DNA of 64,000 bases from Flaveria trinervia (GCA_025506515.1 CM046442.1:16445187-16509186); one strand, 5' to 3'. Shown: positions 36,240-49,170, counted from the first letter of the stretch. Notes: generated from the sequence alone by a model not told the origin. Numbers and translations are program-made.

Positions 36240-36845
36240 AAAAGAGGGTAGAGAGTTTTAGTCATCAGTAGTTATAAAACTACTAAAGACAGTTTTGACT
36301 TCAGGTGATGAAACAACTGAAGACTTGGTATTAGTCACAAGTAGTTGTGAAACTACTGAAGACTTTGGTTTTACCATCAGTTGTTGTAAACAACTGAAGA
36401 CTTGGTGTTAGTCATCAGTAGTTGTGAAACTACTGAAGACATGGTATTGCTTCAGTTGTTTAGAAGGAAACAGCAGTTGTAGAAACAACTGAAGAGAAAT
36501 TACTCATCAGCTGTTTTCGTTAATTCATAGCTTTTCAGCTGTTTCACACTGTCCTCAACACTTACTCATCAGACTTTTCATCTGCTTTTCAGGTGTTTCA
36601 TAGGACATCAGTACTTATCTGCATTTCTGACATCAGTAGTTGTGGCTACAACAGCTGTTGTGACTACATCAGCTGTTGTAGCTACATCAGTTGTTTTAAC
36701 AGATAAAGTACTTTAGTACTGGTGAGGTATGTAGCCTTCAGTAGTTATAAAAACTACTGAGGAAAAAACAACTCATCAGTACTTATATGTGACAATAATG
36801 AACTAATGATCATCAGTACTTGTGAACTGAGATCATCAGTAGTTG
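36240..36845. repeat. AACTACTGAAG palindrome array between Copia-C pol and ORF3
   Basis: Many units alternate AGTAGTTGTGAAACTACT and CAACTGAAGACTT with their reverse complements. The same words occur in the Copia-C LTR U3 (42710-43180). The array fills the whole gap from the pol stop to the ORF3 start. Confidence 0.85.
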
Positions 36846-36849
36846 TCAC

Positions 36850-39345
36850 TTATTCTAGCTGCAGCATACCAAGCCTTAACACCAGGTTGTGGAAAGTTGA
36901 ACTATCCAAAGGCTTAGTAAAAATGTCTGCAAGCTCATCAGCACTAGGAACAAATTTTGGATCAATCAGACCTTTTTCAAAACAATCTCTAATAAAATGG
37001 TGTCTGATTTCAATATGTTTAGTCCTAGAGTGCTGGACAGGATTCTTGACAATACAAAGAGCTGAAGAGCTGTCCATTAACAATGGGGTCTTAGTCTCTG
37101 TTATGCCATAATCCAATAGTTGGTTTTGAAGCCAGAGTACCTGAGATGTACAGCTTGCAGCGGCAATGTACTCTGCTTCAGCAGTTGATGTAGCAACTGA
37201 GGTCTGTTTCTTGCTCTGCCAAGAAATCAAGCAGTTGCCTAGGAATTGACATCCACCAGAAGTTGATTTCCTGGTCAACTTACACCCTGCATAGTCACTG
37301 TCAGAAAAAGCAACTAATTTACCAGAATGTCTAGTAGAATACCATAAACCTAGAGATGGAGTGCCTTGCAGATATCTAAAGATTCTCTTCACTGCAATCA
37401 AATGAGACTCCTTAGGTGCAGCCTGAAATCTGGAGGTAGAGGAACCAGTTCCCACACTTGTTGTTTCTTGAACTGAAGAAGCTCAAGCTGCATGGCATCA
37501 ACCCATCCATTGTCCTTTAAAGCAATGTGATAATTCTTTGGCTCTTGCTGACTGATGAAGAGAGCATAGAAGCAGAAATTGACAATTGACTTCTTGTTGA
37601 TACGCCAGCAGTGATATCACCAATGATTTGAGACGTAGGGTGATTCTTCAGATCATGATACACAATGAGATTTGTGCAAGTGTTTGTAGCAGGCTCAGCA
37701 GCAACAGATGGTGATGGTGAATCATTTCCTTGAAACCAATCAGTGGATGGTAATTCAAAGGAAGTTGAATTTGAAGAAATCTCATCAGCATTTGTTGTGG
37801 ATGGTGCTACTGGAGCTACAGGAACATCAGGTCTAGCTGAATCAGGCAGTTGATCACTAAACCTGAAGAGGTGAGTACTACTGCTATCATCATCATCATC
37901 AGCACTAGCAGAACCACCAGGTGGTGAACTGTTGACAGGAGCAACAGCAGGAGTTTGATAAGGAACATATTGCAGTATGTCCAAATCAAATATCTCCACA
38001 GGGCTTTGTGGAATCTTGTCCTTTGGAGATTCATTAAACTTAACATGTAGAGTCTCTTCAACCATCTTTGTTCTACAGTTGAAGACTCTGTATGCTTTGC
38101 AAGTTGATGAATAACCAACAAAGTACCCTGCATCCACCTTAGGATCAAATTTTTGGAGTTGATCCCGTGTGTTGAGAATGAAACAAGGACACCCAAATGC
38201 TCTGAAGAATGAAATTAGAGGGGCCAAATGATGAAGAACTTCATATGGAGTCTTCATCAACCTCTGATTTACTAGAACTCTATTCTGTACATAGCAAGCT
38301 GTATTGACAGCTTCAGCCCAAAAAGTCATTGGCAGTCCAGAATCAGCCAACATGGACCTTGCAGCTTCAATAAGGGTCCTGTTCTTTCTCTCCAATACTC
38401 CATTTTGCTCAGGAGTTCTTGGGATGCTATACTGCCTCTTGATTCCCTTGATAAGTAAAACTCATCAAGTGTGTGGTTTCTGAATTCAGTACCATTGTCA
38501 CTCCTCACACACTTAACTGGTAGGGAATACTGCTTCTCAACGTGTAACACAAAGTTCATAATGGACTGCGCAGCCTCATCCTTTGAATGCAAGAAGAAAG
38601 TCCATACAAATCTGGAGTAATCATCCACAATTACCAGACAGTATTTCTTCTTAGCCATACTCATCACTCTCACAGGACCAAAGAGATCCATGTGAAGAAG
38701 CTGTAAGCAGGCAGTGGACTTAGGTTCTTCTATGGAGGGAAATGAAGCTTTGTGCTGTTTTCCTTTTAAACAAGCAGTGCAGTTATCTTCACTCTTGAAC
38801 TCCTTCATAGACAGTCCCCTTACTAAACCATGGTTTATCAGCTGATTTATGTTTTTGAGATTAACATGACCCAACCTTCTATGCCATAGAATAGATTCTT
38901 GAGGGGAAGCCTTGGAAAATAGGCAAGGATGGCCTTTGAGATCTATTTTCTTGGAAAGATCTAAGGCATACACTCTTCCTGTCCTGTTGGCCTTTAGGAG
39001 AGTGTGTTCATCCAACACCTTATCAATCAAACTTAGAACTTTGGATGACAGAATCCGACAGTTCTGACTGGTGAAAAGAGCAACATGTCCTTTGTCACAC
39101 ATTTGACTGACACTCAAGAGGTTGTACTTGAGATTTTCCACATGGTTAACATCATCAAACTTTATTTCCCCATTGGAAACAAAGCCTTTGCCGATGATGT
39201 AACCCTTTGCATCATTGCCAAATGACACAAACCCCTTCTTTCCTTGAGAGTAGTCATTAAGAAGTGATTTGTTTCCTGTCATATGCATAGATCCTCCACT
39301 GTCTACATACCAGATGCCTCTGAGGTATGTTGAAGAACCCTGCAA
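36850..39345 (-). pseudogene. pol: Copia-C pol with reverse-transcriptase core deleted
   Basis: Protease motif WYVDSGGSMHMT is near 39310. The integrase zinc finger (WHRRLGHVN, CTACLKGKQ) and core motifs (VIVDDYSRF, RSDNGTEF) follow, then a frame change near 38400 and an open frame (38395-37517) with MERKNRTLIE. Only the first part of RT remains (DAMQLELLQFKKQQ, near 37470). The text then jumps to the region just before RNase H (AVKRIFRYLQGT, near 37390), so the palm with its YVDD is absent. RNase H is intact to the stop at 36850 (FSDSDYAGC, AEAEYIAAAS, ADIFTKPL). The element cannot copy itself. Confidence 0.92.
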
Positions 39346-39356
39346 AATACAACAAA

Positions 39357-42203
39357 TTAGTTAGATTTTGAGACCCAAACCTTTTTGGTCTTGGGCCTGT
39401 TCTCATCAACGGATGGTAAACTAACATGTTTGTTGGAAACAACAGTCTGAGAGGAAGAAGCTGGTGAAGAAAAGGAATCCTTTGGCTTGGACCTCCTTTT
39501 CTGTGGTTTCAACATAGGAACATCTAATTGGCTAACTCTTCCCAATAGATGTTGAACCATCATAACCAGCTGTGTCTGATTTTGTGATAAGGCTTTCAGC
39601 TCTTCAGACACATTGGCATTGGAGTTTGATAAGTTCCTATGTTGCACCTTCTTCTTTTGAGCAATCTCAGCTGTTACCTGTTTAAACGCTTCCTTTTTGG
39701 ATTTCTTTTTGGACTTAAGGGTTACAGGATTTGATGTTGCTGGTACAAATGTGGCTTCAAACTCAGTTTTCATTTTAACCATTTTCTCTTTACTTTCCTC
39801 TTTATGTTTGAGTTTGGATCCCCTTTTGTACCAACAATCATCTGTAAGATGATTGAACAAACCACATACTTCACATGGTTTCTTCTTCATCTTATGTTGA
39901 TCATCAACTAAAGAGAATGAAACTACTGAAGACTTGCTCTTCAGTACTTTGGAAGCATTATTTGCTTTCTTGACTTCCTCTTTAGTAGTCTTCAAACTCT
40001 TTCTACTGACAGTTTTCTTCTCTTCAGTGCTGACAGTAGTTAGAGTTTGAACTTCAGGTGCTAAATCTTGCTCTCCAGTCCTTTCAGGACTTCCAGAAAT
40101 AGCTCCTGAGTTGATCATCTCGTTGATCATGTGAGTGTCAGCAGTGGAACCATCAACATCAGCTGATGGGTTCAGAGAGGGCTTAGTGTTGACTTCAACT
40201 TTTGATGATGCTCTATCAAAAAGTGAATCACATGATGAGGTGGATTGGTTATTGCTTTCTCCATCAGATTTCACTTATGCTCTTGAAGCAAAATCTGTAG
40301 GAGGAGCAGTGTGATTATAACCAATACCAAACTTCACATTGGAAGCAGATTGCTTATTAAGAAGCATTTCAAAACCTTTGCATGATTGTACCCATCGATC
40401 ACACTCTACTTGGGTGACTGCAAGGGTTTCTTTGAGACTTCTCTGGTCTTCCAAAATAACTTCTAGCTTAGCCTTTTCATCATTTAATTGGCATTTAAGC
40501 TTATAAATCTCATCATTTTTACTATTAAGAGCAGACTCAAACTCAGCTTTTCTTTTGGAAATGGTTTTCTCAAACTCAAGTTTTTGATTTATTAATGCTA
40601 CATTTGCCTCTCTAATGGAGACAAAAGCAGCAATGCATGATTCAAAACATAACTTGGCTTTAGCCTCTGAAGATACCTGAGTTACCTGTGAAGATGATGC
40701 ATTTGAGTAGGAACCCTCAGTAGACTCCAGGGCCATGAGAGCCAGATTCCCAAAAGAACTATCACCACCATGTTGACCAGCACCTGTGAACAGTTGTTCA
40801 TGACCAGACATGTCATCCGGTAAACTGCTCCAGTCAACAACTCCAGGGGTGAAGAAGCTGTGTTGTTGAGGTTGAGGAGGTTGATGAGATTGAGATGGTT
40901 GAGGTTCTGGTAGTGCATGAGGTTGTGGTACTATAGGAACTTGAGCTTGATTTGACTGTGGCATGTAATAACAAGGGTAAGGATATGGCATTTGACCCTG
41001 ATGAACAAAATATGCAGGAGATTGTGGTTGAGAATGATGACTAGAATTGACAGGATGTTGCCCTCTGTGTTGTTGAATATTGCCAGGGAAAGTCACAAAA
41101 GGTGCAGAGGAATTAGATCCAGATGATCTGTATTCTCTAGCAAAGTGTCCAAGCCTGTGGCATTTGTGACACTTCAACTTACTCTTGTCAAAACCAACTT
41201 TGGTTTTGCCAGAGAGTCCTGGGAACTTTCTTCCAGTTCATTTGTAGAACTTCTGAGATCTGATATTTATCAAGGCCATTTGGCTCAAAATATCCATCTC
41301 TTCTAAGTCATCATCAGCAATCCCCTTGAGATCATCCATGATGAAGCATAGATTGTCATTATTACACCCAGTAAACTAACTATCAACACTCACAAACGCA
41401 GAATCAGAAGTGTTTGAGGAGAAATCAATATGCTCATCATACTAGCATTCAGATGAAGCATATTCTGACTCATGACCAACCAAGGCAGTGTTTCCTGGTA
41501 CAAAATCTTCAGTGAGCTTTCCAGATAAAGACAGTTTTCATTTCTGTTCTATCTCTCTCTCAAATGTGAGCAATTTCCCATGGAGTTGGGTGAGAGATAG
41601 TTTGTCCAAATTTGCACTGGAGCGTAGGACAATAGTATATGTGTCCCATCTCTCAGGCAGTGATCTGAGAAATCTGTTATTCATCTGGATATTGGTGTAC
41701 TCATGTTTGGCCATTTTTAATTCAGAGATCAAACAAGAGAACCGCTCAAACTGTTGAGTCAGTGTCTCACCCTTTCTATGAGAGAATGTCTCATATTGTT
41801 GGGCAAGAATTTCTCTATTATTTGCCAAAACCTCATCTGTTCCTTCAAATTGTTCTTTCAAGGCATTCCAGAGGTCATGGGCAGTTTCATGATGCATTAG
41901 CCTAGAATAGATTTCATTGGGCAGTGCCATGGCCAGAATTCCATGGGCTTTTGCATCAATCTCAAACAATTTCTTATCCTCATCTGAGTATTGCTCCCTC
42001 CTCTTTGAAACCATTTGATTGGTTTCCGAGTTATTCACCATAGGCTTGTGTGGACCATGTACCACTGATGTCCAACAACCTGCGCTGTTAACAGACAGGT
42101 GATGGAGCATTCGTCGTTGCCATATGTTATACTCATTCCTAACCAGCATTGGAGGCTTGGTTGAGGAACCAGTATTGTGAGGATCATTGGAAGGAGTAGT
42201 CAT
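39357..42203 (-). pseudogene. gag: Copia-C gag, extended, with two zinc knuckles
   Basis: The start is MTTPSNDPHN at 42203. The capsid part runs to about 41538 (WNALKEQFEGTDEV, RFLRSLPERWDTY). After breaks, the first knuckle CHKCHRLGHFAREY is at 41171-41130, with Tyr where the last Cys should be. A Gln/Pro-rich stretch and a coiled coil (near 40640-40400) follow. A second knuckle, CEVCGLFNHLTDDC, is at 39875-39834. The layout equals that of Copia-B gag. The last part is Lys/Ser-rich and ends before the protease. Confidence 0.85.
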
Positions 42204-42428
42204 TTTCAGTCCAAATACAATTTAATTCAAGCTTTTAAAATTTTTTACACAGACCACAACAGACTCAATGAAAACCAAGAGAAAATCTCAGGATGAATGA
42301 CCAGAAACACAGAAAATTCAATCTCTATAACCGTTTCTTGCAAAACACAAAAATGCTAATTCAATCAAACTTGGATCTTGAATAGCAGTTTCAATGATCA
42401 ATTATTAGATCGATCAATGATTAACCAA

Positions 42429-42440
42429 GCTCTGATACCA
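42429..42440 (-). other. Copia-C primer-binding site
   Basis: On the minus strand TGGTATCAGAGC lies two bases after the 5' LTR. It is the initiator tRNA-Met site. Confidence 0.95.
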
Positions 42441-42442
42441 TT

Positions 42443-43247
42443 TGTCAGGATCAGTGATCACAAGTTTGATGTATAAGAGCGTAACGCAGCGGAATAAGAA
42501 CAAGAATTAGAAAAATTGTAGCAAGAACAAATACGGTTATAACGAGAGAATATATTTCTGTAACAGGGAATGTTTCTATAATATTGAATATTTCTGATCG
42601 AATCATTCACTTTTACAATAGGTTGACACTCCTTATATAGAGTGCAATCGCTGCTGTTATCACGGGAAAATGACAACTAGCAGATCTAGTACAAAAATAA
42701 CTAACTCTTAACAAACTACTGAAATGTTCACAACTACTGAGAACATATCAGAGTGTTAAGTACAAAATATAAAACTACTGATAAGAAACTACTGAAACTA
42801 CAACGACTGAAGAACAAGCTCTTCAGTCGTTTTACAAAACTACTGAAAAACATAAAACTACTGAAAGGTAAACCGTCACAACTACTGAAGAAGACCTCTT
42901 CAGCTGTTGTGACAACGTCTGATACTTTGGTCTTCAACACTTGTGTCTTCAGACTTTGTCTTCAGCACTTGTGTCTTCAGACTTTGTCTTCAGCACTTGT
43001 CTTCAGACTTTGTCTTCAGTACTTGTCTTCAGACTTTGTCCTCAGCACTTGTCTTCAGACTTTGTCTTCAGCACTTGTCTTCAGACTTTGTCTTCAGCAC
43101 TTGTCTTCAGACTTTGTCTTTAGCACTTGTCTTCAGACTTTGTCTTCAGACTTTGTAATCAGCTGTTGTGGTCTTCAGTAGTTGTTGTGACGTCTGTGGG
43201 ACTTAAAGGTTTTTCTGATCCGGCTCATTGGTTCTTTTGGTCCAACA
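42443..43247 (-). repeat. Copia-C 5' LTR
   Basis: 805 bases. Read on the minus strand: TGTTGGACC start, CTTCAG-type repeat array, palindromes of AACTACTGAAG, TATA box CTATATAAGG (42632-42641), and a CTGACA end. Confidence 0.95.
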
Positions 43248-43429
43248 GGTTTTTACTTGTTTTAAACTCTCTTTAGGGCTGAAAATGTATTAAATTGATT
43301 TTACAATGTTTATGTATGTATACCCGTATGTATTATGCATGTTTGGATGATAATTCTTGAATGCTTATAGGTTTTTCATGTTTAGAATAGCCCTGGTAAG
43401 CTTAGAACAAATAGGTATGATGAATGGGT

Positions 43430-43745
43430 TCGAAATCATCCTAGAAACATGTTACACAGAAGGTCCATGCGCCTAGAAATATTAGCCGGACGACTAAGTG
43501 TAGGCCCATGCGCCCGAATAGTGCCCATGCGCCCAAGTGGCCCATGCGCCCAAGTGGCCCATGCGCCTGAGTGTCCATGCGTCCGAATAACCCATGCGCC
43601 TAAGTGTTCATATGCTTGAATAGTCCATGCGCCTGAATAGTTCATGCGCCTAAGTGTTAAAATGATTAAGTGTTGGCTGATGCACCTACATAGTGATGAA
43701 ATGCCCAAACAGGGCTCATGCGCCCAAATAGTGTCAAAGCGCCTA
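43430..43745. repeat. CATGCGCC array in the Gypsy-2 5' LTR
   Basis: Degenerate units of 12-16 bases (CCATGCGCCTAAGTG, CCATGCGCCTGAATAG and variants) are repeated about 18 times. The 3' LTR copy is at 49855-50125 and has fewer units. Confidence 0.85.
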
Positions 43746-44748
43746 AACACTTAGAAATTATTATAGAATTTTTGGGAGTTTGTGCTTTTAGGATTTTGAC
43801 CGAGGTTTGACTAGGGCTTATTAATGATGAGTTTCATACATGATTATGATTGCCTTATGATTGTTCTTTATTATTATTGCTATTATTATTATTACTTATA
43901 GTGTGTGACTTTACGTGGTATGTTTATTATCGTAACATAAAGTATATCGTAATAATAAAGAGAAAGAGCAATAAAGAAGTGAAGTGGAACATTACTAAAA
44001 TGTTAACAAGTCTTGCAAGCTTACAGGAGTTACACGACCATGTTGTCGTTAGCTCGACCGTGTTGCGGGTTAGCTACCCTACAATGCACACGGGGCCAAT
44101 CAATTAAGATTGGCAGGACCTTTGCAGCGTGTCCTGGATGATTGGGTCGGCCTTGAGTACAGTAAACAGAACCCTTTTGAGGGATATAGATGGCCCATCA
44201 CCCATTTTCCACCGCGCATACAGTATGGGGTATTGCTCATTGGTCCATACAGAAAGTGAAAGATAAAGATAAAAGATTACAGAACATACAAGGCGTACAG
44301 TAAAGAGAACGAATAGTATTTGTTCATTTAGTTAATGCGTGCTCGCATACAAAGTAAAAAGTTGTATTTCATAGAAAGAGTATTTTCTTATACAACATAC
44401 AGAAAGTATTTTATTACTTCTAAAACTAGAACTTACTCAGCAACGCTGACTTTTATACATTTTTAGTTGGCAGGTAATTATTGCTGAGGATGGCACGAGG
44501 GTGAAGCTACTCGGCAGGAAAAGACTGACATCCATTCGTATTTTATGTTATTGTTGTTTTGTAATGCAATAAAACAATTCTTTTGAAATCAGTTAAACGA
44601 TGATGTATTACTCAACAATAGTCTTTTAAATGAAATGAATGGTTTTTGATAAATTATTTCCGCTGTATAAGTTTGTATAATTATAATGTTTAATGTTTTA
44701 GCTGTTGTGATTGACCCACTGTGAGGTCTCCAGGAACGAGGCCTTACA

Positions 44749-45076
44749 AGAGAGTTAGGTTAAATAAAAATTTTAAAATCTAAACTTAAACTGAAAATGG
44801 GACAAATGGAGGGATGTCAGCCCGAGTAGCTACGTGCCATCAGGTATGTCTTTTCTTATTGATAACCGGTATTATGCGCATGCTATTTGATTTATGTGCT
44901 CTTAGTAGATTTAGATACTAATTAGGTCAGGATAGGAAATGCTTGGGGTATGAAGAGTAAAGTAAGTGGTTAATCAAAATTGGCCACTGTAATTAGGGAC
45001 TTACTATACTTGACATAAACTAAGCTATTCCCTTGAATGATCGCGTTAGTGTTTGATTCTTATAGCGTGTTAGAGG
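44749..45076 (+). other. Gypsy-2 leader without a recognisable primer-binding site
   Basis: The LTR end is followed by AGAGAGTTAGG and no TGG-type site for a tRNA 3' end. No gene is present. Confidence 0.6.
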
Positions 45077-45840
45077 ATGGTCGGTGATAGACCTTCGAAG
45101 GTTTCGTCAGGTGAAGGTGTGGTGGACGTGGTGCTGGACCGCGTGTCATAAGAAGTATGGCTAGGGCTGCGGAGGTAGCACTCAAAGAGTCCGAGATCCA
45201 TCACCCGGAAGCCGGTGATGATAGTGCTAGTCTAAGGACCATATTGTAAAAGGCTGTTGTCGAGGGAGTTCAACGGGCCATGCAGGCAATTCGCCCGTGT
45301 ATGGTGATTGAGACAATTAGGGCGGTGAAGGAGACAACCGTGATTGAAGTGAACAAGAAGGGTAGCAATGACAAGAACTGCAACGGAAAACGGGTTGAAC
45401 GTGGGGGTTACACCCCATATAAAAAGGTTGCCAGGATGGATAACCGGCGTGTAGCTTCATCCGGTGCGGAGACAAGGAAGTGTGGCAGATGTGGAAGGGA
45501 GCATACCGGTGAGTGCAGGATGGGAATGAATGTATGCTTCAGGTGTGGTAAGCCTGGCCACATCGCTAGAGACTGTAAGAAGCCAAGGGACGAGAGTTTT
45601 GGCGCAATGATGACGACTAGAATTGCGAGGTCGAAAAGGTGTGACAAGTGCGGACGCAGGCACCCCGGGGAATGTAGATTGGGGAGCAATGTCTATTTCC
45701 GTTGTGGAAGGACCGGACATGTGGTGAAGAACTGCGGTATGGGGAGCTGTTATTTTTATGGTGAAGAAGGTCACGTGAGTAGGGACTGCAAGAAGCCGAG
45801 GGCAGAAGGTTCGGGAGTGAAGAAGGTCGGAGGAAGCTAG
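45077..45840 (+). pseudogene. gag: Gypsy-2 gag remnant: zinc-knuckle part only
   Basis: A short N-terminal piece with two stops leads straight into a Lys/Arg-rich linker, with no capsid domain. The remaining frame (45280-45840) carries a chain of Cys/His motifs: CGRCGREHTGEC, CFRCGKPGHIARDC, CDKCGRRHPGEC, then degenerate knuckles where Tyr replaces the first Cys (YFRCGRTGH, YFYGEEGH). This would bind nucleic acid but cannot build a particle. Confidence 0.85.
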
Positions 45841-48800
45841 GACAGACCCTGATGTTGTGTTAGGTACGTTACTAGTAAACCAAACTTTAGCCTCGGTGTT
45901 ATTTGATTCTGATGCTAGTAAAAAGTTTTATCTCTGCTGCTTTCTGTGCTAAGTTGCCTGTTAGTAGTAGAATTGTCTGTGAACTGTTCGATGTAGAAAC
46001 TGCTATTGGTAAGTCCACTAGAATTACTAATGTGATAGAGGATTGTGCTATAGAATTAGATGGTCATAGGTTTGCTGCTAGGTTACACGTGGTGCCCCTA
46101 GGTGGATTTGATGTAGTACTAGGGATGGACTGGCTAGCAACCTATGAAGCAAACATCGTATGTCGCAAAAAGATGATTTGATTAGTTGCGTCCGATGGGA
46201 GTTTGGTTATGATTTATGGAGATCGCGTTACTACGATCCCGAAGATGGTTTCGATGGTGGTGACGGGAAAGTGCATGAAACGTGGATGTAGTGCCTACTT
46301 GACCTATGTAAAAGATGTGGATGCATCGGTGCCGCCATTATCTGAGGTACCAGTGGTGTGCGACTTTCCGGACGTATTTCCGAAAGACTTACCTGGCGTG
46401 CCACTAGATCGCGAGATTGAGTTCCAAATTGATTTGATACCCGGTGCTCAACCCGTTGCCAAAGCACCGTATCGGTTAGCTCTGATAGAAATGAAAGAGC
46501 TGATGGAGCAGTTGCAAGAGCTACTTGATAAGGGGTTCATTAGACTGAGTATCTCTCCCTGGGGTGCTCCGGTCCTGTTTGTGAAGAAGAAAGACGATAG
46601 TATGAGGATGTGCATCGACTACCGTGAGCTGAACAAGCTGACAGTGAAGAACCGATACCCCTTACCGAGGATTGATGATTTGTTTGATCAGCTTCAAGGT
46701 GCCAATTGGTTTTCAAGGATAGATCTTTCGATCTAGTTACCATCAGTTGAAGGTGAAGGAGCAGGATATTCCTAAAACAGCTTTTCGCATGCGCTACGGT
46801 CACTATGAATTCCTCATTATGTCATTTGGTCTGACCAATGCGCCAGCTGCTTTTATGGACTTGATGAATAGAGTGTGTTGGCCGATGTTGGATAGATCAG
46901 TGATTGTGTTCATTGATGATATCCTGATCTACTCGAAGAGCAAAGAAGAGCATGCTAGACACATCCGGGAGGTGTTGGAGACCTTAAGAAGGGAGAAGTT
47001 GTATGCCAAATTCCCCAAGTCTGCGTTCTGGTTGCGTGAAGTTCAATTCTTAGGTCACGTGGTAAATCCCGAGGGGATTATGGTAGACCCTGCTAAGGTG
47101 GAGGCAGTGATGCAATGGAAGTCACCGAAGACGCCATCCGAGATTCGTAGCTTCTTGGGGTTGGCGGGATATTATCGAAGGTTCATTCAGGACTTTTCCA
47201 AGATCACTTCTCCACTAACCAAGTTGACCCGAAAGGATGTAAAGTTTATATGGGGTCAAGCTCAAGAGCAAGCATTCGAGGAGTTAAAGGCAATGTTGAC
47301 TCGAGCTCCTGTTCTGTCATTACCAAAGGAAGCGAGGATTTGGTGGTTTATTCAGATGCTTCCTACTCAGGGTTGGGGTGCGTATTAATGCAGAGATGGA
47401 AGGTTATAGCCTATGCATCCCGACAGTTGAAAGTTCACGAGGTCAATTATCCCACTCATGACTTGGAGCTAGCAGTCGTGGTCTTTGCATTGAAGATTTG
47501 GAGGCACTATCTCTACGGGACGAAGGGCACCATTTTCACTGACCACAAGAGCTTGAAGTACTTCTTCGAGCAAAAAGATCTGAACATGAGGCAGAGGAGC
47601 TGGTTGGAGCTCATAAAAAATTATGATTGTGAGATCCACTATCATCCGGGCAAAGCCAACGTGGTGGCTGATGCTCTTAGCCGAAAGGAGAGGCCCGAGC
47701 CAATTCGGGTGAAAGCATATCAACTGATCATGACCTCTGATGTGATGAAGCAAGTCAAAGAGTTTCAAGATGAGGCACATAAAGAATATCATCTTAACTC
47801 TGAAAGGATAAGAGGTCTGGTTGGGGAATTGGGTGAAAACACACTTGGTGTTAAAACTCCATTTGGACGGGTGTGGATTCCTTGTTTTGGGGATCTACGT
47901 GTGAGGATTATGAATGAAGCTCACAAGACTCGATACTCCATTCATCCTGGTGCCACAAAAATGTATCAAGATATGAAGAAAGATTATTGGTGGCCGGGTA
48001 TGAAGCGTGATGTGGTGGAGTATGTGAGTAAGTGCCTTACTTGCTTATAGGTGAAGGCCGAACATCAGAAGCCGTATGGGAACATCCAACCTTTAGATAT
48101 ACAGGAATGGAAATGGGAGCACATCACCATGGATTTCATAACAAAGTTGCCACGTACTCGAAAGGGTACGATGCCATATGGGTGATTGTCGACCGTCTGA
48201 CAAAAAATGCTCACTTCCTACCGATCCACGAGACATATTCATCTGAGTGGTTGACAGATCTATTCATCAAGGAAATTGTAACTCGTCACGGTGTGCCGGT
48301 ATCTATTGTGTCTGATCATGAAACTCGGTTTACCTCTAATGTTGGAAGAAATTCCACGACGCCATGGGGACGAGGTTACATATTAGCACGGCTTATCATC
48401 CCCAAACTGATGGTTAGTCAGAAAGGACCATTCAGACATTGGAAGACATGCTTCGGGCACGCGTAATTGATTTTGGGGGAAGCTGGGATGACCACTTACC
48501 GTTAGCTGAATTCTCATACAACAACAACTATCATGCCAACATAAGCATGCCACCATATGAGATGCTATACGGTAGGAGATGCAGAACACCCGTTTGTTGG
48601 GGTGATATTGGTCAAAAGGAATTAGGGAGCATCGAGGTAATTAAGGCTACGACTGAGAAGCTTGAGAAGATTAAAGCCTTCATGAAGCCAGCTAAAGATA
48701 GGCAGAAGTCGTATGCCGATAAACGACGCAGACCGATCGAGTTCCTGGTGGGTGACCGGGTTATGTTGAAGGTCTCACCTTGGAAGGGTATTATCCGATT

Positions 48801-49170
48801 CAGGAAGCGGGGCAAGTTGAGCCCAAGATATATAGACCATTTTCGAATTATTGCTCGAGTAGGAGAGGTGGCCTATAGGTTGGAGTTACCAGATGAGTTA
48901 AGTGGGATTCACCCGACATTCCATGTATCTCATCTGAGAAAGTGTTTAGCTGATGAAGACATGATTGTTCCACTAGAGGATATCGAAGTAGACGAAAGGC
49001 TCAATTATGTGGAGCAACCAGTGACAATCATCGATCATAAGGAGAAGAGACTGAGGAATAAAGTAGTTTCTCTTGTGCATGTACAGTGGAAGCACAGGAA
49101 GGGATCCGAATCTACATGGGAAAGTGAGGAGGAGATGAGGTAGCATTATCCTCATCTGTTTGAGGAATAA
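45841..49170 (+). pseudogene. pol: Gypsy-2 pol (PR-RT-RNase H-IN-chromodomain)
   Basis: Protease reads DSDA at 45905-45916 where the catalytic D-S/T-G-A is expected. RT starts near 46340. A one-base gain and a stop occur near 46722-46736, then an open frame holds FIDDIL (46910) and LGHVVNPEG. A shift near 47340 leads to RNase H (VYSDASYSG, FTDHKSL). Integrase has HPGATKMYQDM and CLTC, a stop at 48048, and further shifts at 48160-48430. The last frame (48439-49143) has the C-terminal integrase and the chromodomain-like VHVQWKHRKGSESTW. Order is Ty3/gypsy. Confidence 0.92.

Larger units (their letters stand above)
31959..43247 (-). mobile_element. Copia-C: Sirevirus-like Ty1/copia element, minus strand
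   Basis: LTRs are at 42443-43247 (5') and 31959-32748 (3'). The target duplication is GGTTT. The outer end of the 3' LTR reads TC in place of TG on the plus strand. On the minus strand the order is LTR, primer-binding site, gag with two zinc knuckles, PR, IN, a truncated RT, RNase H, palindrome-rich spacer, ORF3, polypurine tract (GGTTCAGGGGGAGTT), LTR. The solo LTR at 9257 is the same family. Confidence 0.95.
31531..44748 (+). repeat. Gypsy-2 5' LTR, split by Copia-C
   Basis: The parts are 31531-31958 and 43248-44748, which join to match 49210-51119. The target duplication GGTTT of Copia-C lies at 31954-31958 and 43248-43252. Confidence 0.95.
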
